From contig MFIX01000157.1 of assembly GCA_001780825.1 (NCBI GenBank), positions 1-28,007 on the forward strand: a stretch of 28,007 nucleotides of DNA, in the 5' to 3' direction. The notes below the pieces were generated by a model. It was not told the origin of the DNA and did not search any database. It worked only from the letters and a program-made list of their open reading frames with translations. Source of the DNA: Candidatus Glassbacteria bacterium RIFCSPLOWO2_12_FULL_58_11 (GTDB lineage Bacteria; Gemmatimonadota; Glassbacteria; GWA2-58-10). Position numbers and translations under genes: made by a program. Below, in pieces: positions 1 to 9,036 of this stretch (position 1 is the first letter of the stretch; each line of letters begins with the position of its first letter).

Positions 1-193
1 CAGCCATTGATTTATCTGACTATATTTCTTGACATCCCGGTCTTGCAGGCTGCACATTAAGTTGATGAGATTAATTCGCAAAGTCATAATCTGACCCTAC
101 TGCCCCTGATCTATTGCCGGTTAAACCGGCATCCAATGCTCTGCCGGGTAATTCGACTTCCCGGCGGCCGTACTCAACGATTCGGAGCGAATT

Positions 194-2536
194 ATGAAAA
201 TACTCAGCAGTGACTGGCATAAGCCGGCCCGATGTACCTTTGCCGTAACGCTTCTGACTCTGGGCTGGGCCGTTGCCGGCAGTCCCGCGGAACTGCCGCT
301 GGTCAGCGCTGTCGAACTTCAGCCGCTGGCCTCCGCTACCCAGCGCCTGATCGAAGCCCTGGATTATATCGGCATGCCCCTGGCCGCCGGGGACCGGGCC
401 GCTCTGGAAACCTCGCTCGGCTCCGCGGACCAGGCCCGGGCGATTGCCGGGATACAACAGGTGCTCGACAAGTACTGTCTGGCGCTGGTGGATATCAGCC
501 CGGAAAGCCGGGTGAAAGTGCTGGAGGGTCCGGCGAAAAAAGAGCTGGTGCAGCAGGGTTGGCGCAGCTTCCTGGTCAAGGTACATAACCAGGCTGGCGT
601 AACCGCTCCCCTGGCTGCGGAAAGCCCCAATGCGCAGCCGCTGTATAAAGGATCCGGGGGCAGCCCGCGGCCCGCGGTGAGCGTGCCGGAAAGTGAGATC
701 CCCCACCGCTTCCTCGATCTCGAGGTGCACAATAAACCGCCTTTCAAGCCTGAGCTGTCGGGTCTGGAGCTGGAGTACCGTATTATCCATCTCTACAGCC
801 GGGACACCGGTAAGCGCGAGGCCACGCTCGGTTTCAATGTCGGCCAGGGCACGCAAGATATCGGCTTCCGCAACGAGGTGCCGCTCCTGTTCAACTGCGT
901 CCCGGCGGTCGAGGTGGTGCTGGAGGTGCTGGATGCTGATGGCACCCCGGCCATGGGATGTTTCGTTTTCCGGGATGAGTTCGGCCGGCTCTATCCCAAC
1001 CCCGCCCGCCGCCTGGCCCCGGATTTCTTTTTCCACGACCAGGTTTACCGCGGAGACGGGGAATCGATTCTGCTGCCGCCCGGCAAATACACAGTCCAGT
1101 ACACGCGCGGACCGGAATATAAAATTAAGACCCGTGCCATCGAGGTCCCGAACACGGTCAGCCACAAGGAATCTTTCCAGCTCGAGCGCTGGATCGATGC
1201 CGCCGCGCTGGGCTGGCGCTCCGGCGACCACCATATCCACGCCGCCGGCTGTGCGCATTATGAAAGCCCGGCCGAGGGTGTCCTGCCGCGGGACATGATG
1301 CGGCATATCCTGGGCGAGGACCTGGAGGTGGGCTGTGTCCTGACCTGGGGCCCGAGCTGGTATTTTCAGAAACAGTTTTTCGAAGGCCAGGTGAATGCGC
1401 TCTCCACGGACAAATACCTGATGCGCTATGATGTCGAGGTTTCGGGCTTCCCCTCCTCGCATACCGGGCACCTTTCGCTGCTGCGCCTGAGCGAGGATGA
1501 CTACCGCGGAGCGCAGACTATCGAGGAATGGCCGAGCTGGGACCTGCCGGTTCTGCGCTGGGCCAAGGAGCAGCCCGGGGCTGTGGCCGGTTTCAGCCAC
1601 AGCGGCTGGGGACTGAAACAAACAGGCGACAGCCTGCCGACCTATGAGATCCCGCCATATGATGGGATCGGGGCCAATGAGTATGTGGTCGATGTCGTGC
1701 ACGACGCCGTGGATTTCATTTCCACCGTGGACACCCCGGCGATCTGGGAGCTCAATATCTGGTATCACACGCTCAACTGCGGTTACCGCACGCGGATCAG
1801 CGGGGAAACCGATTTCCCCTGTATCTACGGCGAGCGTGTCGGGCTGGGACGGGTCTATGTCAAGCAGCCGGAGGGCAAGCTGGAGTACGATAACTGGGCC
1901 GCGGGAGTCAAAGAGGGCCGCTCCTATGTCAGCGACGGCCTGAGCCACCTGGTGGATTTCACGGTCGGCGGAGTGCCGGTCGGGGAAAAGGGCGACGGCG
2001 GTGTGGTCAGCCAGCTCGAGCTGGCAAAGCCGGGCCCGGTCGAGGTGAGTGTCAAAGTGGCGGCCTTGCTCGACCCCACTCCGAACCCGAACCTGCGGGA
2101 CCGGCCGTTGGACCAGAAACCCTACTGGAACATCGAGCGCGCCCGGATCGGCGATTCGCGCCAGGTGCCGGTGGAGCTGATTGTCAACGGCTACCCGGTG
2201 GAGCGCCGCGAAATCGTGGCGGATGGCGGTATTACGCCACTCTCATTCAATACTCGGATCGAGCGCTCGAGCTGGGTGGCTCTGCGGATTTTCCCCTCCT
2301 CGCATACCAACCCCGTGTTTATTACCGTAGAGGGCAAGCCGGTGCGCGCCAGCCGCAAAAGCGCCGAATGGTGCCTCAAGGGTGTGGATGTCTGCTGGGA
2401 AAAGAAAAGTCCGCGAATCCGCAGCGAGGAGCTAGCCCAGGCGCGCGAGGCTTACGAAACGGCCCGCCGGACATACCGGAAAATTGCGGCTGAGGCTTTC
2501 GACGATCAAAATAATATCAGAGGAGTCTCTCACTAG
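194..2536 (+). CDS. Secreted CehA/McbA-family metallohydrolase
   Basis: A 780-residue protein with an N-terminal signal peptide (basic start, hydrophobic stretch at about residues 14-30, AVAGSPAE near the cleavage site), so it is exported. The middle carries GDHHIHAAGC (G344 to about C353), the metal-binding His cluster of the PHP-like CehA/McbA family, with a further His in GFSHSGWG near residue 470. The first 340 residues hold beta-rich segments likely to be carbohydrate-binding or Ig-like. CehA and McbA of pesticide-degrading bacteria hydrolyse carbaryl, but most family members have unknown substrates, so none is assigned here. The ATG at 194 has GGAGCG upstream and leaves the signal peptide intact. 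The next gene starts 32 bases downstream on the same strand, so the two are probably cotranscribed. A 625-residue open frame on the opposite strand is a shadow of this GC-rich gene. Confidence 0.85.
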   Translation: MKILSSDWHKPARCTFAVTLLTLGWAVAGSPAELPLVSAVELQPLASATQRLIEALDYIGMPLAAGDRAALETSLGSADQARAIAGIQQVLDKYCLALVDISPESRVKVLEGPAKKELVQQGWRSFLVKVHNQAGVTAPLAAESPNAQPLYKGSGGSPRPAVSVPESEIPHRFLDLEVHNKPPFKPELSGLELEYRIIHLYSRDTGKREATLGFNVGQGTQDIGFRNEVPLLFNCVPAVEVVLEVLDADGTPAMGCFVFRDEFGRLYPNPARRLAPDFFFHDQVYRGDGESILLPPGKYTVQYTRGPEYKIKTRAIEVPNTVSHKESFQLERWIDAAALGWRSGDHHIHAAGCAHYESPAEGVLPRDMMRHILGEDLEVGCVLTWGPSWYFQKQFFEGQVNALSTDKYLMRYDVEVSGFPSSHTGHLSLLRLSEDDYRGAQTIEEWPSWDLPVLRWAKEQPGAVAGFSHSGWGLKQTGDSLPTYEIPPYDGIGANEYVVDVVHDAVDFISTVDTPAIWELNIWYHTLNCGYRTRISGETDFPCIYGERVGLGRVYVKQPEGKLEYDNWAAGVKEGRSYVSDGLSHLVDFTVGGVPVGEKGDGGVVSQLELAKPGPVEVSVKVAALLDPTPNPNLRDRPLDQKPYWNIERARIGDSRQVPVELIVNGYPVERREIVADGGITPLSFNTRIERSSWVALRIFPSSHTNPVFITVEGKPVRASRKSAEWCLKGVDVCWEKKSPRIRSEELAQAREAYETARRTYRKIAAEAFDDQNNIRGVSH

Positions 2537-2568
2537 ACCGGAATTGTATAAACTTAAAAGGAGGCGCT

Positions 2569-3300
2569 GTGCCCAGGTTAAGCCGAGAGGCGCTGGAGTC
2601 TTACCGTAAAGAGGGTTTTTATCTGTATCATCAACCCCTTTTGTCACCCGGTAAATTCAAGAAATTGAAAGCTATTTTCGAGGAGCTGCTGGAGAAAAAA
2701 GGCCCGGACGATCTGGATGTACCCCATTTCGAGGAGCCGCGCCTGCTGGAGTTCCTGCTGGATGAGGGCGTGCTGGACCTGGTCGAATGTATCCTGGGGC
2801 CGGATTTCGGCCTCTGGTCGAGCCATTTTATCAGCAAGCCGCCGAGAACCGGCAAAATGACACCCTGGCACGAGGACTCGGCGTACTGGGATGGCCGGTT
2901 CGACCGCTATGAAGATATTGTCACGATCTGGCTGGCTATCGACCCGGCAACCAAGGATAACGGGTGCATGCGGGTCATCCCGGAAAGCCACCGGCTAGGC
3001 GGCTTCTCTCATTACGTGCAGATGGAGGTGCCGACCGACAGGATTTTCACCCGGGAAATTGATGCGGTGGATGAAACGAAAGCGGTCTATTTCGAGCTGG
3101 AGCCTGACCAGTGCTCGCTCCACGATTCGCGCCTGATCCACGGCGCCCGGGCGAACACCAGCGACACACGCCGCACGGGCTATACGATGCGCTACTTTTC
3201 CCAGCATCAAAAACTCAACCGGGAACACCCGCATAACCTGAATCACCGTATCTGGCATTGCCGCGGCCGCAATGTCAACAATAATCCGGTAGTGAATTAG
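2569..3300 (+). CDS. Phytanoyl-CoA dioxygenase (PhyH) family protein
   Basis: A 243-residue cytosolic protein of the Fe(II)/2-oxoglutarate-dependent PhyH family. The iron-binding facial triad is visible: H101 and D103 in WHEDSAYW, and the distal H191 in LIHGARANTS. The Arg residues in DTRRTGY (about 200) fit the 2-oxoglutarate carboxylate site. Family members hydroxylate diverse small molecules; the substrate here cannot be read from sequence. The start is GTG at 2569, chosen because AGGAGG lies four bases upstream. It follows the CehA-like gene by 32 bases, suggesting one transcript, and is followed by a terminator-like hairpin at 3383-3406. Confidence 0.88.
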   Translation: MPRLSREALESYRKEGFYLYHQPLLSPGKFKKLKAIFEELLEKKGPDDLDVPHFEEPRLLEFLLDEGVLDLVECILGPDFGLWSSHFISKPPRTGKMTPWHEDSAYWDGRFDRYEDIVTIWLAIDPATKDNGCMRVIPESHRLGGFSHYVQMEVPTDRIFTREIDAVDETKAVYFELEPDQCSLHDSRLIHGARANTSDTRRTGYTMRYFSQHQKLNREHPHNLNHRIWHCRGRNVNNNPVVN

Positions 3301-3382
3301 GCGGCCCTGCGGAGCTATGAACTACCCCGCGGCAATCCGCGAGGTATCTCAAAAGAATTTAAACCTTGCAAACCTCATTTTT

Positions 3383-3406
3383 CGGGCGGACACATGGGTC
3401 CGCCCG
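3383..3406 (+). terminator. Hairpin after the CehA/PhyH pair
   Basis: A perfect 9-bp stem, CGGGCGGAC and GTCCGCCCG, with loop ACATGG, followed by CATTTCTT. It lies about 80 bases after the PhyH stop, in the gap between two convergent genes. The downstream T content is modest, so it may end transcription weakly or protect the 3' end. A second smaller hairpin, CGGAGC/GCTCCG with a two-base loop, lies at 3485-3498 before GAATTATTT. Nothing else is seen in the 293-base gap. Confidence 0.6.
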
Positions 3407-3593
3407 CATTTCTTGCCGGATCTCTTAGTGGTTGCATTGCTGAAAATTGGAAATCGCTTCAACGCGTACCTGATTATTTGACTCCGGAGCAAGCTCCGTG
3501 GAATTATTTGTGATCAAATGTATGACTTTAAATGATAATCAGTTGTATTGCGCTATTTAACGCATTGCATTAAGCCGTCCGCACTGTCAGCCT

Positions 3594-5234
3594 TCACGGC
3601 GTTTTACCATAATAACCAACTCCCAACGCATCCAGCCGCTTAAGATTTTCTGCCAGCCGCCGGGAGAAATCCGGCCAGTCCCGCAACTCGGGCGCAGTCC
3701 AGGCCGCCTCTGCCAGGGCGATCTCGCGCGGGAAGACCTGGCGGTCCACCGCTGGCTCATCCGTAGCTATATGGGTCCACATGTTGCCCTGGAGACCGAG
3801 AATATGCCTGGCTTTGTCCGGGGACAAGCTTGCCGGCACAGGCTCGAACGCATAAGATTTTTCCACCGGGGTCTCCTCGTGGGTATAGTCCAGGTAACAG
3901 TGACTGGTGGGTGACATAATCACAGCATGCCCGGCCTTCGCCGCCGCGACCCCGCCCTCCATGCCCCGCCAGGACATTACTGTCGCCTCGGGGGCCAACC
4001 CGCCCTGAAGGATTTCATCCCAGCCGATCAGGCGGCGGTCATATTTCATAAGTACTTTCTCGATCCGCCGGATAAAATAGCTCTGAAGTTCCTCCTCATC
4101 CTTCAGACCCGCGGCCCTGATCCTGGCCTGGCAGTCCGGGCACTTTTTCCAGGCCGCTTTCGGAGCCTCATCCCCGCCGATATGGATGTACTCGCCTGGG
4201 AAAATATCTGCCACCTCTTTCAAAATATTCTCCAGAAACTCGAAAGTGGCCTCCTTGCCGGCGCAGAAAATATTCTCCTGAATCCCCGGCCCCTGGAAAA
4301 ACGGATATATTTCGAAAGGCCCCCCGCTGCAGGAAAGCTCAGGGTGGCAGGCCAGCGCGGCCAGCGAGTGGCCGGGCATCTCGATCTCGGGCACGATCCT
4401 TACATTGCGTCTGGCCGCATAATCCACCAGTCCGGCCAGCTCAGCGCGCGTATAAAAACCTCCCGGCTTATGCCAACGCTCCGGGAATCGCGCGCCGATA
4501 CCGGTCAGCTCGGGGTAGCGCCCGATCTCGACCCGCCAGCCCTGGTCATCGGTCAGGTGGAGATGGAAGACATTGAGCTTGTAGAGGCTGAGAAGATCGA
4601 TATTGCGTTTAAGATACTCCACGCTTTGGAAAGTCCGGCTGCAGTCGAGCATGAAACCGCGCCAGGCGAAACGCGGGCTATCCTCGATCTTTAAGCTGGG
4701 GATGCTCCAGCGCAGATTGTCCATTTTCTCACGGCTCTCGATCGCGGGCGGGAGAAGTTGCCGCAGGCTCTGGCAGCCGTAGAATATTCCGGCGGGTGAG
4801 GACGCGCTAATCATTATTCGATTTTCGAGAACTTGCAGGCTATATCCCTCCGGCCCGAGGCTGTTCAAAGCGGGCTCGATCCGCAGTACTATACTGTTCT
4901 GTCGCTCTGGAGAACCGGTGAGCGGCTTAACCTGAAAACCGAAGCCGGTGGCCGGGGCGAGACGGCCGGCCAGGAATTCCGCGGCGCTTTCTGTTCCCTC
5001 AGCGGCCAGGATCACTGTCTCTGCGCTCAGCACAAACTCCCCCTCCCCCCGCTCCATTTTAAGCGGCCGGGGAATGATCGAAATCTGTCCATTTGCCGGA
5101 GCGCTCCCCGCCGTTGATGCTCTCCCATCCAGCGCCTGGGCGGCCGGACAAGGATGCGCCGGATAGCAAATAAGGAGGCTTAGCGCAGGGAGAAAAAAGC
5201 TTGCGTATTTCACTAATTTATTGCGGTATTTCAT
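3594..5234 (-). CDS. Secreted beta-N-acetylhexosaminidase (GH20)
   Basis: A 546-residue protein that removes terminal N-acetylglucosamine or N-acetylgalactosamine from chitin oligomers or glycoconjugates. An N-terminal signal peptide (MKYRNKLVKY then a hydrophobic run) sends it to the periplasm or outside. A GH20b-type N-terminal domain precedes the TIM barrel. HLHLTDDQGW is the conserved barrel strand, and HIGGDEAPK holds the catalytic Asp-Glu pair (D355, E356), which uses the substrate acetamido group as nucleophile. The ATG at 5234 is preferred over one 45 bases upstream because it has GGGAGCG before it and opens directly on the signal peptide. It lies 97 bases after modC on the same strand, with no clear terminator between; the functional difference suggests a separate unit. 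Confidence 0.92.
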   Translation of the reverse strand: MKYRNKLVKYASFFLPALSLLICYPAHPCPAAQALDGRASTAGSAPANGQISIIPRPLKMERGEGEFVLSAETVILAAEGTESAAEFLAGRLAPATGFGFQVKPLTGSPERQNSIVLRIEPALNSLGPEGYSLQVLENRIMISASSPAGIFYGCQSLRQLLPPAIESREKMDNLRWSIPSLKIEDSPRFAWRGFMLDCSRTFQSVEYLKRNIDLLSLYKLNVFHLHLTDDQGWRVEIGRYPELTGIGARFPERWHKPGGFYTRAELAGLVDYAARRNVRIVPEIEMPGHSLAALACHPELSCSGGPFEIYPFFQGPGIQENIFCAGKEATFEFLENILKEVADIFPGEYIHIGGDEAPKAAWKKCPDCQARIRAAGLKDEEELQSYFIRRIEKVLMKYDRRLIGWDEILQGGLAPEATVMSWRGMEGGVAAAKAGHAVIMSPTSHCYLDYTHEETPVEKSYAFEPVPASLSPDKARHILGLQGNMWTHIATDEPAVDRQVFPREIALAEAAWTAPELRDWPDFSRRLAENLKRLDALGVGYYGKTP

Positions 5235-5331
5235 TGGCTCGCTCCCTGAAGAGAGATTTTTATTCGGGCGGGCGATCAAGATAAATGCAGGCGGAGATCG
5301 AGCGACTACAGGTGCAGAACGGCAATCCGGC

Positions 5332-6444
5332 TCAGCTTTCCTTCGAGCCCAGCACTACGGTGCGGAGTGACTTGGCCTTGACGATAGCGTGCACTTTCAT
5401 CCCCTCGGCCAGGCCCAGCTCGCGGACCGACTCCTCGGTCAGCGCGGCCCTGATCCGGTGGCCGACATCGATGGTGACGACCACCGTGTTCTGGAAATTC
5501 TCGAAGGCCTTGATCGTGCCGGCCCAGACATTGAGCGAGCTGAGTTTCGGCGGCTCGCCCACCGAAATGATAATGTCATCCGCCCGGATGGTTACGTAGC
5601 AGCGGCTGCCCGGGGTTTTGTTGTCCGGTGAAACGTACATCTCCAGCCCCTCGCTGTGTACCACTGAATGGCCGGTGAGCGGGTTTGTGCTGACAATCTC
5701 TCCCTCAATCACCGTCTCGATCGAGCCGATACTGACTACTTTCGCCGCCTCGGACAGGATGTCCAGGGGGTGGCCGAGACGCGAGACCCGCGAATGCTTG
5801 CGATTGTGCTCATTGGTCTCGACCGTGAGCAGGGCCACCGAATCCGCGACAGTGGAGATATCGTTGAAACTGTGGCTGGCGTAAATCATCGGGATGGAGA
5901 GCTCTTTTTTCAGGCGCAGAAGATAGGCCAGGATCCGGTCGCGCAGGTTCACATCCAGGCCGGTCAGCGGCTCATCGAGCAGGAGCAGGCAGGGCGAGGT
6001 CAGGAGTGCCCGGCCGATAGCCACCCGGCGCTGTTCGCCTCCCGAGAGGTTCCCCACGCCGCGGTCGAGTTGAGTTCCCAGGTCGAGCAGCTCGAAGATT
6101 TCCTCGGGCTGAAGCCTGCGCAGGGCCGGATCGGTCCGTTTGTAGCCGAAAAGCAGGTTTTCTTTCACGTTGAGATGCGGGAACAGCAGGTTCTCCTGGA
6201 AGACCACGCCCAGCCTGCGCTTCTCGATCGGCAGGTTGACGCCCCGGGCCGAGTTGAAAAACTCGTGCTGCCCGCGGATGCCTATCGAACCGCGGCTCGG
6301 CTTGAGGATGCCGATCAGGGCCATGATCAAGCTGGTCTTGCCGCCGCCGGAGGGTCCGATCAGGCCGGTGACCCGGCTGTCGCTGGAAAGCGAGACATCG
6401 AGGGTGAAAGGCCCGCGCTGGAGTTGAAAATCCAGGTCGATCAA
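5332..6444 (-). CDS. modC: Molybdate ABC transporter ATP-binding protein ModC
   Basis: The ATPase that drives ModB. It has Walker A GPSGGGKT, signature LSGGEQRR and Walker B LLLLDEPLTGLD. A C-terminal TOBE/Mop-like domain (from about LNVWAGTIKAF) is the oxyanion-sensing part typical of ModC. The open frame reaches back to 6534, but that would overlap modB by 89 bases and add a Pro-rich tail foreign to the family. A TTG at 6444 has GGAGG five bases upstream and starts one base after the modB stop. This gives about 370 residues beginning IDLDFQLQRG, as usual for ModC. The gene is clearly GC-richer (sampled rows 62-73%) than modB and modA beside it. Confidence 0.93.
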   Translation of the reverse strand: MIDLDFQLQRGPFTLDVSLSSDSRVTGLIGPSGGGKTSLIMALIGILKPSRGSIGIRGQHEFFNSARGVNLPIEKRRLGVVFQENLLFPHLNVKENLLFGYKRTDPALRRLQPEEIFELLDLGTQLDRGVGNLSGGEQRRVAIGRALLTSPCLLLLDEPLTGLDVNLRDRILAYLLRLKKELSIPMIYASHSFNDISTVADSVALLTVETNEHNRKHSRVSRLGHPLDILSEAAKVVSIGSIETVIEGEIVSTNPLTGHSVVHSEGLEMYVSPDNKTPGSRCYVTIRADDIIISVGEPPKLSSLNVWAGTIKAFENFQNTVVVTIDVGHRIRAALTEESVRELGLAEGMKVHAIVKAKSLRTVVLGSKES

Positions 6445-6445
6445 C

Positions 6446-7138
6446 TCAGCCTCCGTGATGAGGACGGTAGCGGGTGGCGCCGAGCCGGGCGATAAGCATT
6501 TCGCTGACCACCAGGGCAGCGGAACTGATGGCAATTGATACCACTACCAGCCGCATCATTTCAGTTTCATGTCCCGGCGTCTGGTAATGATGGAAAATCT
6601 CCAAGGGTATAGTCCGGTTGCCTGCGGTTCCGGCTGAAATCATTACGGTGGCGCCAAATTCTCCAAGGGTTCTGGCAAAACAAAGCACTGAGCCAGCCAC
6701 TATTCCCGGCCAGGCCAGCGGCAGAGTGACTTTAAAAAAGGTACGCAACGGTGAATAACCCAAAGATCTGGCGGCCTGCTCCAGACGAGGGTTGATTTCA
6801 TCCAGAACTCCTCGCACTGTGCGCACCAGCAGAGCGAAACTCATTACTGCGCCGGCGACAGCCATGCCGGTCCAGGTAAAGACCACTTGAACATCCAAGC
6901 GGTTGAGTATAGCGCCAACCAAACTCTGCTGGTTAAAGATTCTGATCAGAAAGTAACCAGTAACCACTGGTGGGATAACCAGTGGGAGAAAAACGAAAGT
7001 CTCCAGTAAAGCCTTGCCCCGGAAAGTACAACGGCTGAAAATCCAGGCCGTGGCTACACCCGGAACCAGGTTCAGCGCCACTGAGCAAAAACCCATTAAA
7101 AGTGACAGAGTTATGGCTGAAATCTCGGAATCGTGCAT
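6446..7138 (-). CDS. modB: Molybdate ABC transporter permease ModB
   Basis: A 230-residue inner-membrane permease with about five or six transmembrane segments. The EAA-type loop that docks ModC is visible as EQAARSLGYSPLRTFFKVTLPLAWPGI, split here by function at the conserved Gly. LGEFGATVMISAG near the C-terminus is characteristic of ModB/CysT permeases. The frame can open at a TTG inside modA (7171), but the ATG at 7138 is preferred: it follows GGTGAAAAG and gives the usual ModB N-terminus. Its stop is one base from the modC start, implying translational coupling. Base composition is lower in GC (sampled rows 42-60%) than modC and the storage-protein genes. Confidence 0.93.
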   Translation of the reverse strand: MHDSEISAITLSLLMGFCSVALNLVPGVATAWIFSRCTFRGKALLETFVFLPLVIPPVVTGYFLIRIFNQQSLVGAILNRLDVQVVFTWTGMAVAGAVMSFALLVRTVRGVLDEINPRLEQAARSLGYSPLRTFFKVTLPLAWPGIVAGSVLCFARTLGEFGATVMISAGTAGNRTIPLEIFHHYQTPGHETEMMRLVVVSIAISSAALVVSEMLIARLGATRYRPHHGG

Positions 7139-7157
7139 CTTTTCACCGGGCAAAAAT

Positions 7158-7985
7158 TCAGGGCATCTCAAAACCGTACTTATCTAATAGTTGGCGAAAC
7201 TCTTCACCGCTAAAAAAGTTAACAAAAGCTTGGGCTTCCGGCTTTTTGGCAGAACTGGAAAGGACACCGGCATGGTAGCTGATTGGATCGTGAGACTCCG
7301 GCGGAAAGTCAAAATCAATTTTTACTTTGTCGCTCAGCAGGGCGTCGGGTTTGAAAACGATCGCCAACTGCGCTCCACCCTGTTCCACTGCGGTCAAGGC
7401 TGCCCTCACATTGAATGCCATCACCAGTTGCTGGTTTGCTAAAAGTTCATCCCAAAGTTTGAAGTAAGTAAGAGCCTCCTGAGCGTACATGCCTGCCGGC
7501 ACATGCGAAGGATCACCAATACTGATTTTGGAAGCCTTGGGCAAATCAGCAGGTGAAGTAATACCGGAGGCTGTAGCAGCTTGTTCCACGCAGACCAGTC
7601 GAGTTCGGGCAAACAATAACTGTGATTCAGGTTCTAGAAGCTTTTTCTCCATAATGTAATCGATCCATTTCTTGTCGGCCGAGACAAAAACATCCACCGG
7701 CGCACCGATCTCTATTTTTCGGGCCAGCGAACCGGATGAACCAAACTCGAAACTCACTTTCACCCCGGTCTTTCCGGCAAAGATCACCGCCGCCTCTTCC
7801 ATGGCATCCGCCATGCTCGCCGCGCAATAAACGGCAATTTCTTTTGGCTTGCTTTCACTGTGTTTTCCGCAGCCGGTTGCAGTAAGGATCCCGAGGATCA
7901 ACGCCAAAGAGACGCTGCCGGTCAGCCCAAATTTTACAGTTCCCGCTGCAAAAGAGCCTCTTTCACGGATCAGTCTTATAAACAT
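7158..7985 (-). CDS. modA: Molybdate-binding lipoprotein ModA
   Basis: A 275-residue periplasmic binding protein for molybdate or tungstate. The N-terminus has a signal sequence ending in the lipobox TATGC, so the mature protein is probably lipid-anchored. The first ligand loop is YCAASMADA, and FGSSGSLARKIEIGAPVDVFVSA is the family hallmark around the second ligand site, with the conserved Ser residues present. The ATG at 7985 is preceded by GAGGAG. It lies directly upstream of modB. A second, diverged ModA (8115-8960) precedes it. Like modB it is AT-richer than its neighbours. Confidence 0.92.
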   Translation of the reverse strand: MFIRLIRERGSFAAGTVKFGLTGSVSLALILGILTATGCGKHSESKPKEIAVYCAASMADAMEEAAVIFAGKTGVKVSFEFGSSGSLARKIEIGAPVDVFVSADKKWIDYIMEKKLLEPESQLLFARTRLVCVEQAATASGITSPADLPKASKISIGDPSHVPAGMYAQEALTYFKLWDELLANQQLVMAFNVRAALTAVEQGGAQLAIVFKPDALLSDKVKIDFDFPPESHDPISYHAGVLSSSAKKPEAQAFVNFFSGEEFRQLLDKYGFEMP

Positions 7986-8022
7986 AACTCCTCACTTAAA
8001 AGTGTATTGAAATATTTCCTAA

Positions 8023-8071
8023 CCGGCTGGTCATTCCCAAGCGCTGGAAGGGTGGGTAAGCCTCCAGCCGG
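8023..8071 (-). promoter_or_regulatory. Possible structured RNA between the two modA genes
   Basis: The 129-base gap between the two modA genes holds an 8-bp perfect outer stem, CCGGCTGG (8023-8030) with CCAGCCGG (8064-8071). The 33 bases inside can form a second hairpin, TTCC...GGAA around the self-complementary AGCGCT. It lies 38 bases before the modA start. No T-run follows it on the minus strand, so it is not a standard terminator. It could be an mRNA-stabilising structure, a processing site or a cis-regulatory RNA. It does not look like the Moco riboswitch as I recall it. Confidence 0.4.
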
Positions 8072-8114
8072 TGGAGACAAATAAACCTGAAATTTACTCT
8101 ACCATTCATTATCT

Positions 8115-8960
8115 TCAATCCTCGGCATTTGGCATGGGAAGCTTGAAGTTGTACTTTAAAAGAATGGACTGAAAATCCTTCGATGTGAGGAACTTCAGAA
8201 AATCCTCCGCCGCTTTCCCGTTCCTGCTGCCGGCTACTGCCGCCGCATAATAGGTCATTGGCGAATGCGATTCTTCCGGAAATGTGAAAGCAATTTTCAC
8301 TTTGTCGCTCGAGAGAGCATCGGTCCGGTAAACGATCCCAGCTTGCACCTGGCCCTCCTCAACATGACTGAGCGCCGCCCGGACATCGATGGTCAGGATC
8401 AGCTTTTCTTCCCGGGTCAATTTATCCCACATCCCGAACCAGGTCAAAGCCTGCATGGCATATAGGCCGGCCGGAACGTGATCCGGGGTGCCGATGGCAA
8501 TCCTTTGAAATCCGGCCAACTCTTCCGGTTTTGCCGGGATCGCCTGCAGTTCCGCGGGTACGGCACAGACCAGCTCGTTGCGGGCAAAGAGTTTCTTGCT
8601 CTCCGGGACAAGAAGGTTTTTTTCGCTGAGGTAGTCGATCCACTTCTCGCTAGCGGAAACGAAAACATCGGTTGGCGAGCCGGCGTCAATCTTGCGCGCC
8701 AACGACCCCGAGGAGGCGAACTCGAAACTGACTTTGATGCCGGTCCGGCTTTCAAAAACAGTTCCCGCCTGCTCCAGCACCTCGATCAGGCTCACCGCGG
8801 CACTGACGACCATTTCTTTCGGCTTCTCCGGCAGACGCGGGCCGCAGCCGGTGAAGGCGAATAGAGCTAAGATCAGTCCTGAACAGACATAGCCGATCCA
8901 GCCGGATTTTAAGACGGCCGCCGAAGCCCGGCTGCTTTCACGGGAGGATCTTAAAAACAT
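8115..8960 (-). CDS. Second ModA-like molybdate/tungstate-binding lipoprotein
   Basis: A paralogue of the downstream modA with the same architecture: signal sequence, lipobox ALFAFTGC, first ligand loop VSAAVSLIEV, and FASSGSLARKIDAGSPTDVFVSA. It lacks the Cys seen in the first loop of the other copy. No permease or ATPase of its own is adjacent, so it most likely feeds the same ModBC. Two binding proteins would extend the affinity or selectivity of one importer, for example molybdate against tungstate; that is inference. The frame opens at a TTG at 8978, but the ATG at 8960 follows GAGGGA and aligns with the start of the other modA. It sits 76 bases after a storage-protein gene on the same strand. 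Confidence 0.88.
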   Translation of the reverse strand: MFLRSSRESSRASAAVLKSGWIGYVCSGLILALFAFTGCGPRLPEKPKEMVVSAAVSLIEVLEQAGTVFESRTGIKVSFEFASSGSLARKIDAGSPTDVFVSASEKWIDYLSEKNLLVPESKKLFARNELVCAVPAELQAIPAKPEELAGFQRIAIGTPDHVPAGLYAMQALTWFGMWDKLTREEKLILTIDVRAALSHVEEGQVQAGIVYRTDALSSDKVKIAFTFPEESHSPMTYYAAAVAGSRNGKAAEDFLKFLTSKDFQSILLKYNFKLPMPNAED

Positions 8961-9036
8961 AATCCCTCGCCCTGACAAAGAATATTGTCTGCCGGAAACT
9001 TTCCGGCTCTGTGTTCAGGCCGGCCTTTCTTTGACG

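Noticed and set aside
29..57. TTGACA near the left edge as a promoter for the CehA-like gene
   Set aside because: No acceptable -10 hexamer at 16-18 bases; kept only as a possibility.
71..1948. 625-residue open frame on the minus strand opposite the CehA-like gene
   Set aside because: It has no recognisable domain, is antisense to a gene with clear family motifs, and arises from high GC at third codon positions.
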